Notes: a model not told the origin generated them from the letters alone. Shown: positions 43,961 through 51,944, counted from the stretch's first letter. The stretch is DNA of 64,000 bases from an uncultured Lachnospiraceae bacterium (GCA_910587085.1 CAJUMC010000001.1:146117-210116); one strand, 5' to 3'. Numbers and translations: made by a program.

Positions 43961-45121
43961 TCAGCCGACAGCTAGGTCAATCTGCTGAATCACGCCGGCA
44001 GTGCCGTTCTCCTTCAGGAAAATGCCGCTGCTGCGGACAACGGCATTTGTCGCATTGTCCGCCTCGGAATTCAGGGAGAACTGCGTTGATGTGCTGCCGA
44101 GATAGATCGCTCCGATTCCCGCAACGCCGAGCGCAACCAGTTTGTCGTTTCCGCTCTCGTCCTTCGTCCATATTCTCAGGCGGTTGAAAATATCATCATT
44201 CTCATCGATCCAGCCGTTTCCGTCCATATCAAATACGGCCAGCTCGGCAAAACCGTTGCCGGTGCCGGCTCCGAACAGCTCGCTGCCATCGTTGATCACG
44301 CCGTCCCCGTTCCGGTCGAGCGCAAGAAAGCCGCAGCCCTGTGCCAGAAGCGAAATATTGTCGAGTTCCCCGTCGCAGTCAATATCGAAGAGGAATTTCT
44401 GATCCGACACTTCCGCTGTACCGCCGTCCAGCGAAATCACAAGCGGATCCATCAGCTGCGCCGCGCCATAATCAATCTGCACCTCTGTGTGTTCCTTAAA
44501 GCTGCGCGACATCAGCGCTTCCAGGTCAAATTCGATCCGTCTGCCGTCCTTTGTGACCACGGTTCCCGAGGAATAAAAGGAGGTGCTTTCCTTCTCCTCA
44601 TAAAAATGCTGTACGCTCAGGCTGGCTCCGAAACTCTGCGTCGGCCTGACCTGCTGTACGGATGCGGGGCCGAAGGCCGAACGGTCTCCGAGCGACATCA
44701 GCGCGTCATCCATCTGCTTCTGAAAGCGCTCGCGCATTTCGTTCATCAGCTCCCTCGCCGAAACCTTTCTGGCAGGCAGCTCCCTTTTCCCGGAAAGCAG
44801 CATGAGCAGGCTCTTCAGACCTTCATACTCCTTTTTATCCTTCCCGGAAATCAGCTCCTCCCCGTCCTCCCGCACAAACAGCCGTTCAAAATCTGCCTGC
44901 ATGTCGGAATAGAGGGCATGATAACCCGCTGCGCCGTTTTGTTTTCTGTTTTCCGTTTTGCCTGCTGATTGTTCGCTATCCGTAGCTGAGGGCGCTGCTG
45001 CCAAAGTACCGCCGGTTTTATTCACGGTCTTCCCCCAGCCCGCATAGGATACCATCTCCAGGCTTGTCTGCGAATACCGGCGGCTGGCCCGCATCGCAAC
45101 ATTTCCGGACTGAATAACCAT
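43961..45121 (-). CDS. EF-hand-like calcium-binding protein, paralogue 2
   Basis: A 386-residue relative of the protein at 11380-12510. The shared C-terminal half has the same order of Asp-rich loops (FDIDCDGELDNI, LDRNGDGVINDGSELFG, FDMDGNGWIDENDDIF) and the same tail. The N-terminal 150 residues are charged and unrelated except for the opening pattern SGNVAMRASRRYS. There is no signal peptide. It is next to the flagellar operon and has a sigma-D-like promoter with a perfect GCCGATAA -10. Export through the flagellar apparatus is a possible explanation for a secretion-less surface-type protein (inference). Confidence 0.75.
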   Translation of the reverse strand: MVIQSGNVAMRASRRYSQTSLEMVSYAGWGKTVNKTGGTLAAAPSATDSEQSAGKTENRKQNGAAGYHALYSDMQADFERLFVREDGEELISGKDKKEYEGLKSLLMLLSGKRELPARKVSARELMNEMRERFQKQMDDALMSLGDRSAFGPASVQQVRPTQSFGASLSVQHFYEEKESTSFYSSGTVVTKDGRRIEFDLEALMSRSFKEHTEVQIDYGAAQLMDPLVISLDGGTAEVSDQKFLFDIDCDGELDNISLLAQGCGFLALDRNGDGVINDGSELFGAGTGNGFAELAVFDMDGNGWIDENDDIFNRLRIWTKDESGNDKLVALGVAGIGAIYLGSTSTQFSLNSEADNATNAVVRSSGIFLKENGTAGVIQQIDLAVG

Positions 45122-45277
45122 ATGCTACACACCTCCATGTATTTTTCCGCGGCGGAGCACAGGCTGTCTCCGTCCGTCGGGCCGCCCTGTCCGCTGCAAA
45201 AAAACGCGGGCCTCCGGCCGGCACATCCCGCCGAAAGCATGGTCTTATGTAAAAACGCGAAACAGGCGACATTTCTT

Positions 45278-45305
45278 TTATCGGCAGAAAAAGCGGTTTG
45301 CATTA
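45278..45305 (-). promoter_or_regulatory. Sigma-D (flagellar) type promoter, calcium-binding paralogue 2
   Basis: On the minus strand TAAT, 16 bases, then a perfect GCCGATAA, against the consensus TAAA-N15-GCCGATAA. About 155 bases before the start codon. Confidence 0.6.
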
Positions 45306-45374
45306 GTTTCCCCCGTGTGATAAGATGAAAACGTTCCGATGTTGCAGTCCAAATAAGATGAGGTAAAAGAAACC

Positions 45375-46091
45375 ATGAATTCCGATCATTTTGAAGCTGA
45401 ATACGAGCTTTCCCGGCTGGATGCCGAAATCCGGCTGATCAGCCGGTTCCGGGCCATCCGGCTCTGCCGGGCCGCGCTGAGCCTGCTGCTGATCCTTCTG
45501 GAATTGCTGCTGGCATTCCTCGGCCGTTCTTCGTCGTCTGCACTGAACATTCTTCTGTTTGCGAATCTGATGCCGTGGCTGCTGGAGGAGCTGCTTGCCT
45601 CACAGCAGGCCGCAAAGAAAAGAGTTCGCTTTCATAACTGCGAAAAGCAGGCACCGCGGATAAGGCAGACCGGAAGCCTTCCTGACTGGTTCCTGGAAGA
45701 TGCAGGACTAAAAGCCGCAAAAAGAGAGGTACAAGGGGGCGTTTCGGAAGCTCCGTCTGAAGCAGCGGATGCAGGACTCAAAGTCGTACAAAGAGATGCA
45801 GCAGGCTCCGCTTTGAAGACTGCGGAAACAACAGCGGCCGAGCAGACGGCCCTGCCGTACCTGAGAAAGCACTGGCGCTATTCCCCTCTGCGCTTCACTG
45901 CGGAGAGCATCAGCTATTTCCTGACCTGCCTGCTGCTGATTCTCTGGCAGCTGTGCGGCAGCCTTCCGGAGGACCGGCTGCGCCGGGCTCCTGCCGCCAT
46001 TCTCGCTGCCGTCGTACTGCTGCGGCTGGCTGCACCTTGCTATCTTGCCTGGCGCAGCCGGCGGGGGCTTATGTACGGGGAAATAAAATAG
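45375..46091 (+). CDS. Unrecognised membrane protein
   Basis: A 238-residue protein I cannot assign. Two hydrophobic pairs are visible: residues 34-73 (ALSLLLILLELLLAFLG and a second helix) and 177-225 (ISYFLTCLLLILWQL and AAILAAVVLLRLAAPCYLAW). Between them is a long Ala/Glu/Lys-rich soluble part with two similar pieces reading DAGLKAAKREV and DAGLKVVQRDA. The start follows GATGAGG. It is one of the few plus-strand genes in the element and has its own terminator. Confidence 0.7.
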   Translation: MNSDHFEAEYELSRLDAEIRLISRFRAIRLCRAALSLLLILLELLLAFLGRSSSSALNILLFANLMPWLLEELLASQQAAKKRVRFHNCEKQAPRIRQTGSLPDWFLEDAGLKAAKREVQGGVSEAPSEAADAGLKVVQRDAAGSALKTAETTAAEQTALPYLRKHWRYSPLRFTAESISYFLTCLLLILWQLCGSLPEDRLRRAPAAILAAVVLLRLAAPCYLAWRSRRGLMYGEIK

Positions 46092-46117
46092 AGTCCGGAA
46101 CATCCGGACTCTTTTTT
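46091..46117 (+). terminator. Terminator after the membrane protein gene
   Basis: GAGTCCGGA, loop ACA, TCCGGACTC, then six T. The stem begins at the last base of the stop codon. Confidence 0.93.
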
Positions 46118-46142
46118 ATTATTTCTTTTCCAATATAAAACT

Positions 46143-47924
46143 TTATACAATTTCAATCCGGTCAAGGTATTCCTTCTTATACAGCTCTATGTACTGGCGG
46201 TACCTCGGGTCCCGTCCCTCGTGCAGCTCGTCCTGATATTTCTTTCGGTCGAACGCCTCATGCACCGTCAGCTTCTGCATCAGATAGATCGCAATATTGG
46301 AGCAGTGGTCAGATATCCTCTCGGTATTCGTCAGGATTTCCGTAAAGCTGATTCCGTTGTCGGCCGTACATGCACCGCCGCGCAGACGCTTGATATGGTT
46401 GCGCTTCATGCGATCCACAATATCGTCCACAACCTCCTCCATCGGCTCCACAAAGGCGATCTTATTGAGATCATCGCTCCGGTACGCGTCCACAGTCAGA
46501 TCAATCACATTCCGTATGGCATCAAACAGCACTTCCAGCTCTCTTTTTGCATCCGGCGTAAAGGTACTCTTGTTCTCGTACATGTACTCAGCCGTCTCCG
46601 ACAGGTTGATGCAGTAATCTCCGATCCGCTCGAAATCGCTGACGGACTGAAGAATTTCCGTGGCAAGATGGGAGTCCTCCTCCGTCATCGTGTGATAGGT
46701 AACGTTTACCATATAGGCGTTGATGCCTGCCTCGCTCTTATCCAGAAAATCCTCCCCCGCCTTCAGATCGGCAAGCGGCTTCTCCGAATATCCGTCCAGA
46801 ACCAGCTTCGATACAATGGCAGCATTTTCCCGGACAACGCTGCACATGTCAAACAGCACCTTGCGGCACTGGCCCATGGCCACCTGAGGATTCTTCAGAA
46901 ATGCGTCGTCCAGGCAGTCGAGCGTCCTCTTTTCCCTTACCTCCTCGCCGTCCCGGATCAGACGGTGCAGAAGCCGATCCATACCGTTCACAAACGGCAT
47001 CAGCAGCAGAGCCGCCAGCAGATTAATCCCGGTGTGCATATTGGCGATATCACCGCGGTTGACGACATTTCCCATCTGTTCAAAATGAAAAATAGCGTTC
47101 AGCCCGAATACCCCGATCCCGAACACCGTAAGACTGAATACATTGAACAGCAAATAGCAGAGCGACGCGCGCTTTGCGTCCTTGTTGTTCCCGATGCTTG
47201 CCAGCACAACCGGCACGCATTTTCCGATGTTCTGCCCGAGCAGGATCGGCAGTGCGGTGGCCACCGTGATCGAACCCGTGGCGGAAAGCGCCTGCAGAAT
47301 ACCAACCGATGCGGAAGAGCTCTGAATTACGGCTGTCAGAAGGAAACCGGCCAGAATGCCGATCAGCGGATTTTTAAAGGAGACAAACAGCTCCTGAAAC
47401 TGCTCCGAATTTTTGAGCGGGGCGAAGGTACCCTCCATTGTCGTCATTCCCCAGAACAGGATACCGAAGCCGATCAAAAGGTTTGATATATTCTTCATCT
47501 TCCGCTTTTTCGCGAGAAGCATAATAAAGGCTCCGATAATAATAATGATCGGTGCAAATGACGAAGGCTTCAGCATGGAAATAAATTCTCCGCCGCCGTT
47601 GAGATCGCCGAGACGGAGGATCTGCGCGGTTGCCGTGGAGCCGATGTTTGCGCCCCATATCACCGGAATGGTCTGAACAAGCGCCATAATCCCTGCATTT
47701 ACAAAGCCGATCATCGTAATGGAAGTCGCTGCAGAGGACTGGATCACCGCCGTCACTCCCGTGCCGAGCGCAAGCCCTGCCCACCGGTTCTCCGTCAGGC
47801 GCTCCATCGTGTTTTCCAGCTTTGCACCCGCCAGCTTTTCAATGGAAGAAGCCATCAGATTCATTCCGTAAAGAAACATGCCGATCCCCGCCAGCAGCGG
47901 CAGAACTGACTCAATCATCCCCAT
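46143..47924 (-). CDS. Na/Pi-cotransporter family protein with PhoU-like domain
   Basis: A 593-residue transporter of the NptA/YjbB family, moving phosphate with sodium. Two inverted membrane repeats carry the QSSAATSITMIGFV and QSSSASVGILQAL motifs (near residues 70 and 210) typical of the Na/Pi superfamily. From about residue 335 the protein becomes soluble and helical, with two PhoU-like repeats (ERIGDYCINLSE and ERISDHCSNIAIYL). The start at 47924 follows GAGG by six bases; an upstream ATG adds ten residues. Convergent with the membrane protein gene. Confidence 0.92.
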   Translation of the reverse strand: MGMIESVLPLLAGIGMFLYGMNLMASSIEKLAGAKLENTMERLTENRWAGLALGTGVTAVIQSSAATSITMIGFVNAGIMALVQTIPVIWGANIGSTATAQILRLGDLNGGGEFISMLKPSSFAPIIIIIGAFIMLLAKKRKMKNISNLLIGFGILFWGMTTMEGTFAPLKNSEQFQELFVSFKNPLIGILAGFLLTAVIQSSSASVGILQALSATGSITVATALPILLGQNIGKCVPVVLASIGNNKDAKRASLCYLLFNVFSLTVFGIGVFGLNAIFHFEQMGNVVNRGDIANMHTGINLLAALLLMPFVNGMDRLLHRLIRDGEEVREKRTLDCLDDAFLKNPQVAMGQCRKVLFDMCSVVRENAAIVSKLVLDGYSEKPLADLKAGEDFLDKSEAGINAYMVNVTYHTMTEEDSHLATEILQSVSDFERIGDYCINLSETAEYMYENKSTFTPDAKRELEVLFDAIRNVIDLTVDAYRSDDLNKIAFVEPMEEVVDDIVDRMKRNHIKRLRGGACTADNGISFTEILTNTERISDHCSNIAIYLMQKLTVHEAFDRKKYQDELHEGRDPRYRQYIELYKKEYLDRIEIV

Positions 47925-48239
47925 GCCATACCTCGCATTCTGTGCCGTGCGCACAAACTATGTATTTTTTTCGGCCGCATTTTTCCTTTTCAAGACCGCT
48001 CATACCGCCGGAAGGCCAGCAGCAGCGCCTGCTGCGGTCTCCGCCGCGAGCCGTCCGCGCAGAAGGCGGACATACCGCCAGCTGCGGCAGAATCCGCCGT
48101 AATTCCCGAAAATGCGCAAAATTTTGCGCACCTGCTCTTATTCTAACATGGAAATGAAATCTATGGAAGTAGTAATTTGCACAAAATTCCGTCAAAATTC
48201 AGCAGTTCCTGCATCATTAAAAAATATTTAAAAAAGCAC

Positions 48240-48267
48240 TTGACATTGCCGCAAATCAGAGTATAAT
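48240..48267 (+). promoter_or_regulatory. tRNA-Leu promoter
   Basis: TTGACA and TATAAT, both perfect, with a 16-base spacer, 31 bases before the tRNA. Confidence 0.9.
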
Positions 48268-48297
48268 ATACTCGTATCCGTGAGGAACGGATGACAT

Positions 48298-48380
48298 GCG
48301 GAAATGCTGGAATTGGCAGACAGGCATGACTAAGGATCATGTGGTGCTACACCGTGAGGGTTCAAGTCCCTTTTTCCGCA
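48298..48380 (+). tRNA. tRNA-Leu (anticodon AAG)
   Basis: Acceptor stem GCGGAAA pairs with TTTCCGC and the discriminator is A. The anticodon stem CATGA/TCATG holds the loop CTAAGGA, giving AAG at 48332-48334. The long variable arm and the GGTTCAAGTCC T-arm fit a class II leucine tRNA. CCA is not encoded. It is the only tRNA in the window and lies inside the element. Confidence 0.95.
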
Positions 48381-48387
48381 TTGGAAT

Positions 48388-48432
48388 GCGCGAAACAGAA
48401 CGCAGACAGTTCTGGTTTCGCGCTGTTTTTTT
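48388..48432 (+). terminator. tRNA-Leu terminator
   Basis: GCGCGAAACAGAAC pairs with GTTCTG-TTTCGCGC (one bulge) around GCAGACA and is followed by seven T. Confidence 0.9.
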
Positions 48433-48650
48433 ATATACGGCCAGATAAGAACCCGGTTGTTTGGGTTTGCACTGTTTTTGGAGATATGGCGCAGATTACA
48501 AAAATAATAATTTTTGATTATATGATAATTTTTTATTTATATAATTACATATTATATTATTATCAAAATAATAGATTATATTTTTATATAATTTTCCCGC
48601 ACTCCCGGAATATGCTGATTATAACAGCAAAGCATCAGGAGTAAGCCGTC
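48433..48650. other. AT-rich leader of the second serine recombinase
   Basis: The stretch 48500-48600 is almost pure A/T, unlike anything else in the window, and typical of foreign DNA. Many TATAAT-like sites occur, so no single promoter can be chosen. CATATTATA at 48548-48556 fits the mother-cell sigma -10 pattern CATA-N3-TA, but without a matching -35 this may be chance. Confidence 0.4.
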
Positions 48651-50153
48651 ATGCAGACCGCCGCCCTCTACATCCGCGTCAGCACGGATGATCAGACCGA
48701 ATATTCCCCGGACGCACAGCGCCGCGCCCTGCTGGATTACGCAGAGCGCAGCAATATTGCTGTTCCGGAAAAATACATATATATAGACGAGGGCATCTCC
48801 GGCCGCCGCGCCGAAAAACGCCCCGCCTTTATGGCAATGATCGCCGCAGCAAGGAAGAAGCCGAAGCCCTTTGATCTGATTCTCGTCCATAAATTCGACC
48901 GCTTTGCCCGGAACCGCGAAGACAGCATTGTATACAAATCCCTGCTGCGCAGGGAATGCGGCGTCACGGTCGTCAGTATTACGGAACGTATCGAGGATGA
49001 CCGGTTTTCCGTGATTCTCGAGGCCATGCTGGAGGCTATGGCGGAATATTATTCGCTGAATCTTGCCGACGAGGTAAAAAAAGGCATGACCGAAAAGGCC
49101 CGGCGCGGCGAATATCAGACCTGCGCGCCGTTCGGCTACCGTCTGGAGCAGGGCAGGCTTTTCCAGGTACCGGAACAGGCGGCGGTTGTGCGGCAGATGT
49201 ACGAGGATTATCTTTATCGCGGAAAATCCCCGTTCGGCATCGCGCGCGAGCTGAACGCTCTCGGCCTGCGCACGCTCAGAGGAAATCCCTGGGAGAACCG
49301 CACAATAAAATATATTCTGCAGAACCCGCTCTACAAGGGCTTCGTCCGCTGGAATCCGGAAGGCCGGCAGGATCTCCGGGCACAGAAATATCTCTCCGGG
49401 AATTTTATAATCGAGCGGGGAAACCATGAACCGATTGTGCCGGAGACTCTCTGGCAGGCCGTCAATGACCGGCTGTCCGCAGCAGACCGCACCCGAACCG
49501 GCCGCAAGCCTCCGGAGCTTCACGCGCACTGGCTGTCCGGCCTGCTCCGCTGCAGCTGCTGCGGCGGTTCCCTTTCCTCTGCCGGGGCAAAGCTGTCCGC
49601 ATTTCAGTGCGGCAATTACTCCAGGGGCAAATGCCCGGTATCTCACTATATTTCATACCGGCGCGCCGAGACGGCTGTCTGCGATGCATTCCGGACTTTC
49701 ACGTCCGATTCCGTTTATTCCCGTCTTCCTTCCGGCAGCGCTCCCGGCTCCGGCAGCTGCGGGGAAGACAGCCAAAAACTTATGATGCTGCAGGAAAATC
49801 TGACAAAACTGACGGTAAAGGAAAAGCGTGCCTGCGATGCCTATCTCGCCGGGGTTGATACGCTGACCGAATATGAGGAAAACCGGCGAAAACTTTCTGA
49901 CGAGCGCCGGAAGCTTGAGACAGCAATCCGGGAACTCCTCTCCGCAGAGAAAAAGGACAGATCATCCGGCCTGCCCGGGCATGTCCGCAGCATCCTTGAT
50001 GTCATCTTATCCGATGCGGACAATACCGTAAAAGGCAGCGCAATCCGAAGCATCGTTGACCGGATCGTTTTTGATAAAAGCTCCGGAAGGCTGGATATTT
50101 TTCTTTTACGGCCAGCAGACCGGGGGAAACTGCAGTCCGGCCCCCCGAACTGA
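48651..50153 (+). CDS. Serine site-specific recombinase, SpoIVCA-like, at the cotJC junction
   Basis: A 500-residue large serine recombinase. The resolvase domain holds Ser11 (YIRVSTDDQ) and VHKFDRFARNREDS. The recombinase domain follows (PFGIARELNALGLRTLRGNPW) and a zinc ribbon (LRCSCCGGS, FQCGNYSRGKC). A coiled coil lies near 395-440. The overall plan resembles SpoIVCA, which excises the skin element from sigK. The 3' end crosses the right att core: the last four codons and the stop lie in cotJC DNA, so excision would change its C-terminus from PPN to PPDCVCP. It appears intact and is the best candidate for cutting and rejoining cotJC. Confidence 0.9.
   Translation: MQTAALYIRVSTDDQTEYSPDAQRRALLDYAERSNIAVPEKYIYIDEGISGRRAEKRPAFMAMIAAARKKPKPFDLILVHKFDRFARNREDSIVYKSLLRRECGVTVVSITERIEDDRFSVILEAMLEAMAEYYSLNLADEVKKGMTEKARRGEYQTCAPFGYRLEQGRLFQVPEQAAVVRQMYEDYLYRGKSPFGIARELNALGLRTLRGNPWENRTIKYILQNPLYKGFVRWNPEGRQDLRAQKYLSGNFIIERGNHEPIVPETLWQAVNDRLSAADRTRTGRKPPELHAHWLSGLLRCSCCGGSLSSAGAKLSAFQCGNYSRGKCPVSHYISYRRAETAVCDAFRTFTSDSVYSRLPSGSAPGSGSCGEDSQKLMMLQENLTKLTVKEKRACDAYLAGVDTLTEYEENRRKLSDERRKLETAIRELLSAEKKDRSSGLPGHVRSILDVILSDADNTVKGSAIRSIVDRIVFDKSSGRLDIFLLRPADRGKLQSGPPN
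50135..50143. other. Right att-like core of the element in cotJC
   Basis: GTCCGGCCC on the plus strand, identical to 35390-35398. It is read as Ser-Gly-Pro in the recombinase and as Gly-Pro-Asp in cotJC on the other strand. Confidence 0.85.
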
Positions 50154-50233
50154 CTGATAATGACCATGGCCAGTTCCGGATTTGTCTGTCGGATATTCAC
50201 CGGATACTGCAGTCTTCTCTCATAACTCCACAT
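50135..50233 (-). pseudogene. cotJC: cotJC, 5' part of a split gene (codons 1-33)
   Basis: The beginning of CotJC: MWSYERRLQYPVNIRQTN ... IISQFGGPD. It starts two bases after the cotJB stop, the normal cotJABC arrangement. After the Asp codon the frame leaves the family sequence and reads antisense through the recombinase gene. Joined at the nine-base core to 35389, the reading continues GELAASMRYL in frame. The family residues and start are undamaged, which argues against an old dead gene. Confidence 0.93.
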
Positions 50234-50235
50234 AA

Positions 50236-50496
50236 TTAGCACTCTCCTTCCCACGGCCAGGGTGCGTCGACCCATCTCCAATTCTTGTCGCAAACATTAC
50301 TGTTATAGAAATTCATAGGGCCGTAAAGCTCCTCGAACTTGCACACAAGCTTCATGCGCTCCTCCGCCAGCTTGTTGAAACGCTCCAGCGCCTCGCCGCA
50401 GTCCGGATGCGTATCCAGAAAAATGCGCAGGTCATCCATTGTGAAGCTGATTTTTCCGATATGGTGCAGCAGCTCCTTTCGACTTATCTCTCCCAT
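50236..50496 (-). CDS. cotJB: Spore coat protein CotJB
   Basis: An 86-residue coat protein (MGEISRKELLHHIGKISF, then DDLRIFLDTHPDCGEALE, ending in the conserved YGPMNFYN and WVDAPWPWEGEC). It forms part of the inner coat with CotJA and CotJC. Its start lies one base after the cotJA stop with GGAGGTG in front. A longer frame upstream is the cotJA gene read in another frame. Confidence 0.93.
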   Translation of the reverse strand: MGEISRKELLHHIGKISFTMDDLRIFLDTHPDCGEALERFNKLAEERMKLVCKFEELYGPMNFYNSNVCDKNWRWVDAPWPWEGEC

Positions 50497-50497
50497 A

Positions 50498-51016
50498 TCA
50501 ATTGCACCTCCTGCACACAAATTCAAGATCCAGCTGCGCAAATATCGTGCCGTTGCACCAGCTTTCATCCTCCGGATAAATGTCCCTGTAATCCTGCCAT
50601 GGCACGTAAGCCATTGCAAGCGGCATCCCGCTGACCGGGTCATGCTTTGACGGCTTGCAGCCGCAGTCGTCATCCTTCTCCGGCTTTTCACAGCCGCAGT
50701 CGCAATCTCTCTCGATCACCACAACACAATCCGGCGGGCACGGTCTTGGCGGGCACGGGCAGCAGTCACCGTCGGGCATGGATGGTCTTGACGGACAAGG
50801 GCAGTCGCAGCTACAGTCCGGCATGGCCGGTCTTGACGGGCACGGGCAGCAGCCGCAGTCCGATGCTGTTCTTGCATTTACACAGGCCGGCTCCACAGGT
50901 ACAGGACGCCGGCAATCTTCCGAACCGTTATTTCTTCTTCCGCCGCACGAGCTGTTTCCCATACCTGCGCCGCTGCGCGGCTGCACCTGCGGTGACCAGA
51001 AATTATTTCGATACAT
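50498..51016 (-). CDS. cotJA: Spore coat protein CotJA with Cys/Pro-rich N-terminal extension
   Basis: A 172-residue protein, about twice the usual length. The last 60 residues are the CotJA domain (SGMPLAMAYVPWQDYRDIYP and GTIFAQLDLEF). The preceding 110 residues are an added region with tandem CPCPSRPAMPD-type repeats and CDCGC clusters, about 20 cysteines in all. Such a tail could cross-link the coat or bind metal (inference). The start at 51016 follows GAGGGAG; the frame to 51172 has no ribosome site and crosses the promoter. Confidence 0.88.
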   Translation of the reverse strand: MYRNNFWSPQVQPRSGAGMGNSSCGGRRNNGSEDCRRPVPVEPACVNARTASDCGCCPCPSRPAMPDCSCDCPCPSRPSMPDGDCCPCPPRPCPPDCVVVIERDCDCGCEKPEKDDDCGCKPSKHDPVSGMPLAMAYVPWQDYRDIYPEDESWCNGTIFAQLDLEFVCRRCN

Positions 51017-51117
51017 AAGCTCCCTCTTTCTGCGCGGCATGAACCCTCTTCCTCCGTTGAAAATATCCGCGCCGCCGCGCTCTGCACGAATCCAGTCATT
51101 TCTCGTTCGTCTACTAC

Positions 51118-51143
51118 ATAGTATGTAGTTACGGGAAATCGGT
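51118..51143 (-). promoter_or_regulatory. Mother-cell sigma-type promoter of cotJABC
   Basis: On the minus strand AC, 16 bases, then CATACTATG, matching the sigma-K pattern (AC-N16/17-CATA-N3-TA) except for one base; CATACTAT also resembles the sigma-E -10. It lies about 100 bases before cotJA. The 51017-51460 gap otherwise contains an open but low-quality minus-strand frame that I do not call. Confidence 0.55.
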
Positions 51144-51460
51144 GACGCAATTTCAGGAGATATCAAATCCAACCGCTGTCAGGCTGCATTTCTGAACAGC
51201 AGAACAGCCCTCTGCTCTACGACCGCGCTTCCCTCGGGCTGCCCCAGCGTGAAATCATGCCGTACACCATCCTGGTACCCACGGCAACCGCGCTTTCTGC
51301 GGCTGCCCCTGCAGCGCGGCAGCCTGCACAGATGCATGCATAGCCCTTTGCCGCGGAAATATGGACGCACAAAAAACGGTCCGGTAAAAACCGGGCCGCT
51401 GTGAAAGCATAACCTTATAATGTTGTATGAACCGCACCGTGCCGGACCCGGCACGCTGTA

Positions 51461-51664
51461 CTATGCGATTTTCTCCGCTTTCTGTCTGAGTGTGCAGCAG
51501 ATCGCCATATAGTTCTGCGCCGGCTCCGCCTCCGTGTTCAGCTCCAGTCCGATAATGCTGGCAATTGCCTCCAGCTCGCTGGCCGTCCAGTCAGATACTC
51601 TGGTACCGTCAAAAAAACGGAATCGCGCCGCCGGATTCTTACATGCAATAAACTGCTTTAACAT
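51461..51664 (-). CDS. 67-residue small protein
   Basis: An unrecognised protein: MLKQFIACKNPAARFRFF, then SDWTASELEAIASIIGLELN and a C-terminal CCTLRQKAEKIA helix. The start at 51664 has GGAGGG directly upstream; the frame extends 30 codons further without a better site. Probably a real small gene. No context clue to its role. Confidence 0.6.
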   Translation of the reverse strand: MLKQFIACKNPAARFRFFDGTRVSDWTASELEAIASIIGLELNTEAEPAQNYMAICCTLRQKAEKIA

Positions 51665-51944
51665 ATTCCCTCCTGCCTTTCTGATTGTCTGGAGCACGCT
51701 CTCAGCGAGCACTCCACATCCTGCAATCATAACCTCTCTTTTTCTTTTACCCACATATCATAGCACGGAGCGGAAATTTCGTAAATTCGCAAAAGCTACG
51801 AATTTTGTACCTCACGGCAGTCAAATGCAAAAAAAATGACAGGGACTTCCGCAGGAGTTTTTTCACCCATTAAGCAATCTGCACAGAATTCCCCGTCTCT
51901 GCACGGGGACGGTTTTTTCTGCCCCGTCCCCGGTAGGCAGCGCA

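Larger units (their letters stand above)
35390..50143. mobile_element. 14.7-kb DNA interrupting cotJC (skin-like / prophage-derived element)
   Basis: Both ends carry the nine-base core that splits cotJC. At the left edge is a phage-type NlpC/P60 endolysin with small unnamed genes. At the right edge is a serine recombinase whose last codons include the core. This matches prophage order, with lysis genes at one attachment site and recombinase at the other. The centre is unexpected: recD2, flgJ-like, flhP, flhO, mbl, a calcium-binding protein, a Na/Pi symporter and tRNA-Leu are ordinary chromosomal genes. The simplest reading is a prophage or excision element that became joined to a chromosomal block. 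It could be lost safely only in the dying mother cell. Confidence 0.8.

Noticed and set aside
51179..51454. 91-codon frame upstream of cotJA
   Set aside because: No family resemblance, unlikely composition and no convincing start signal.
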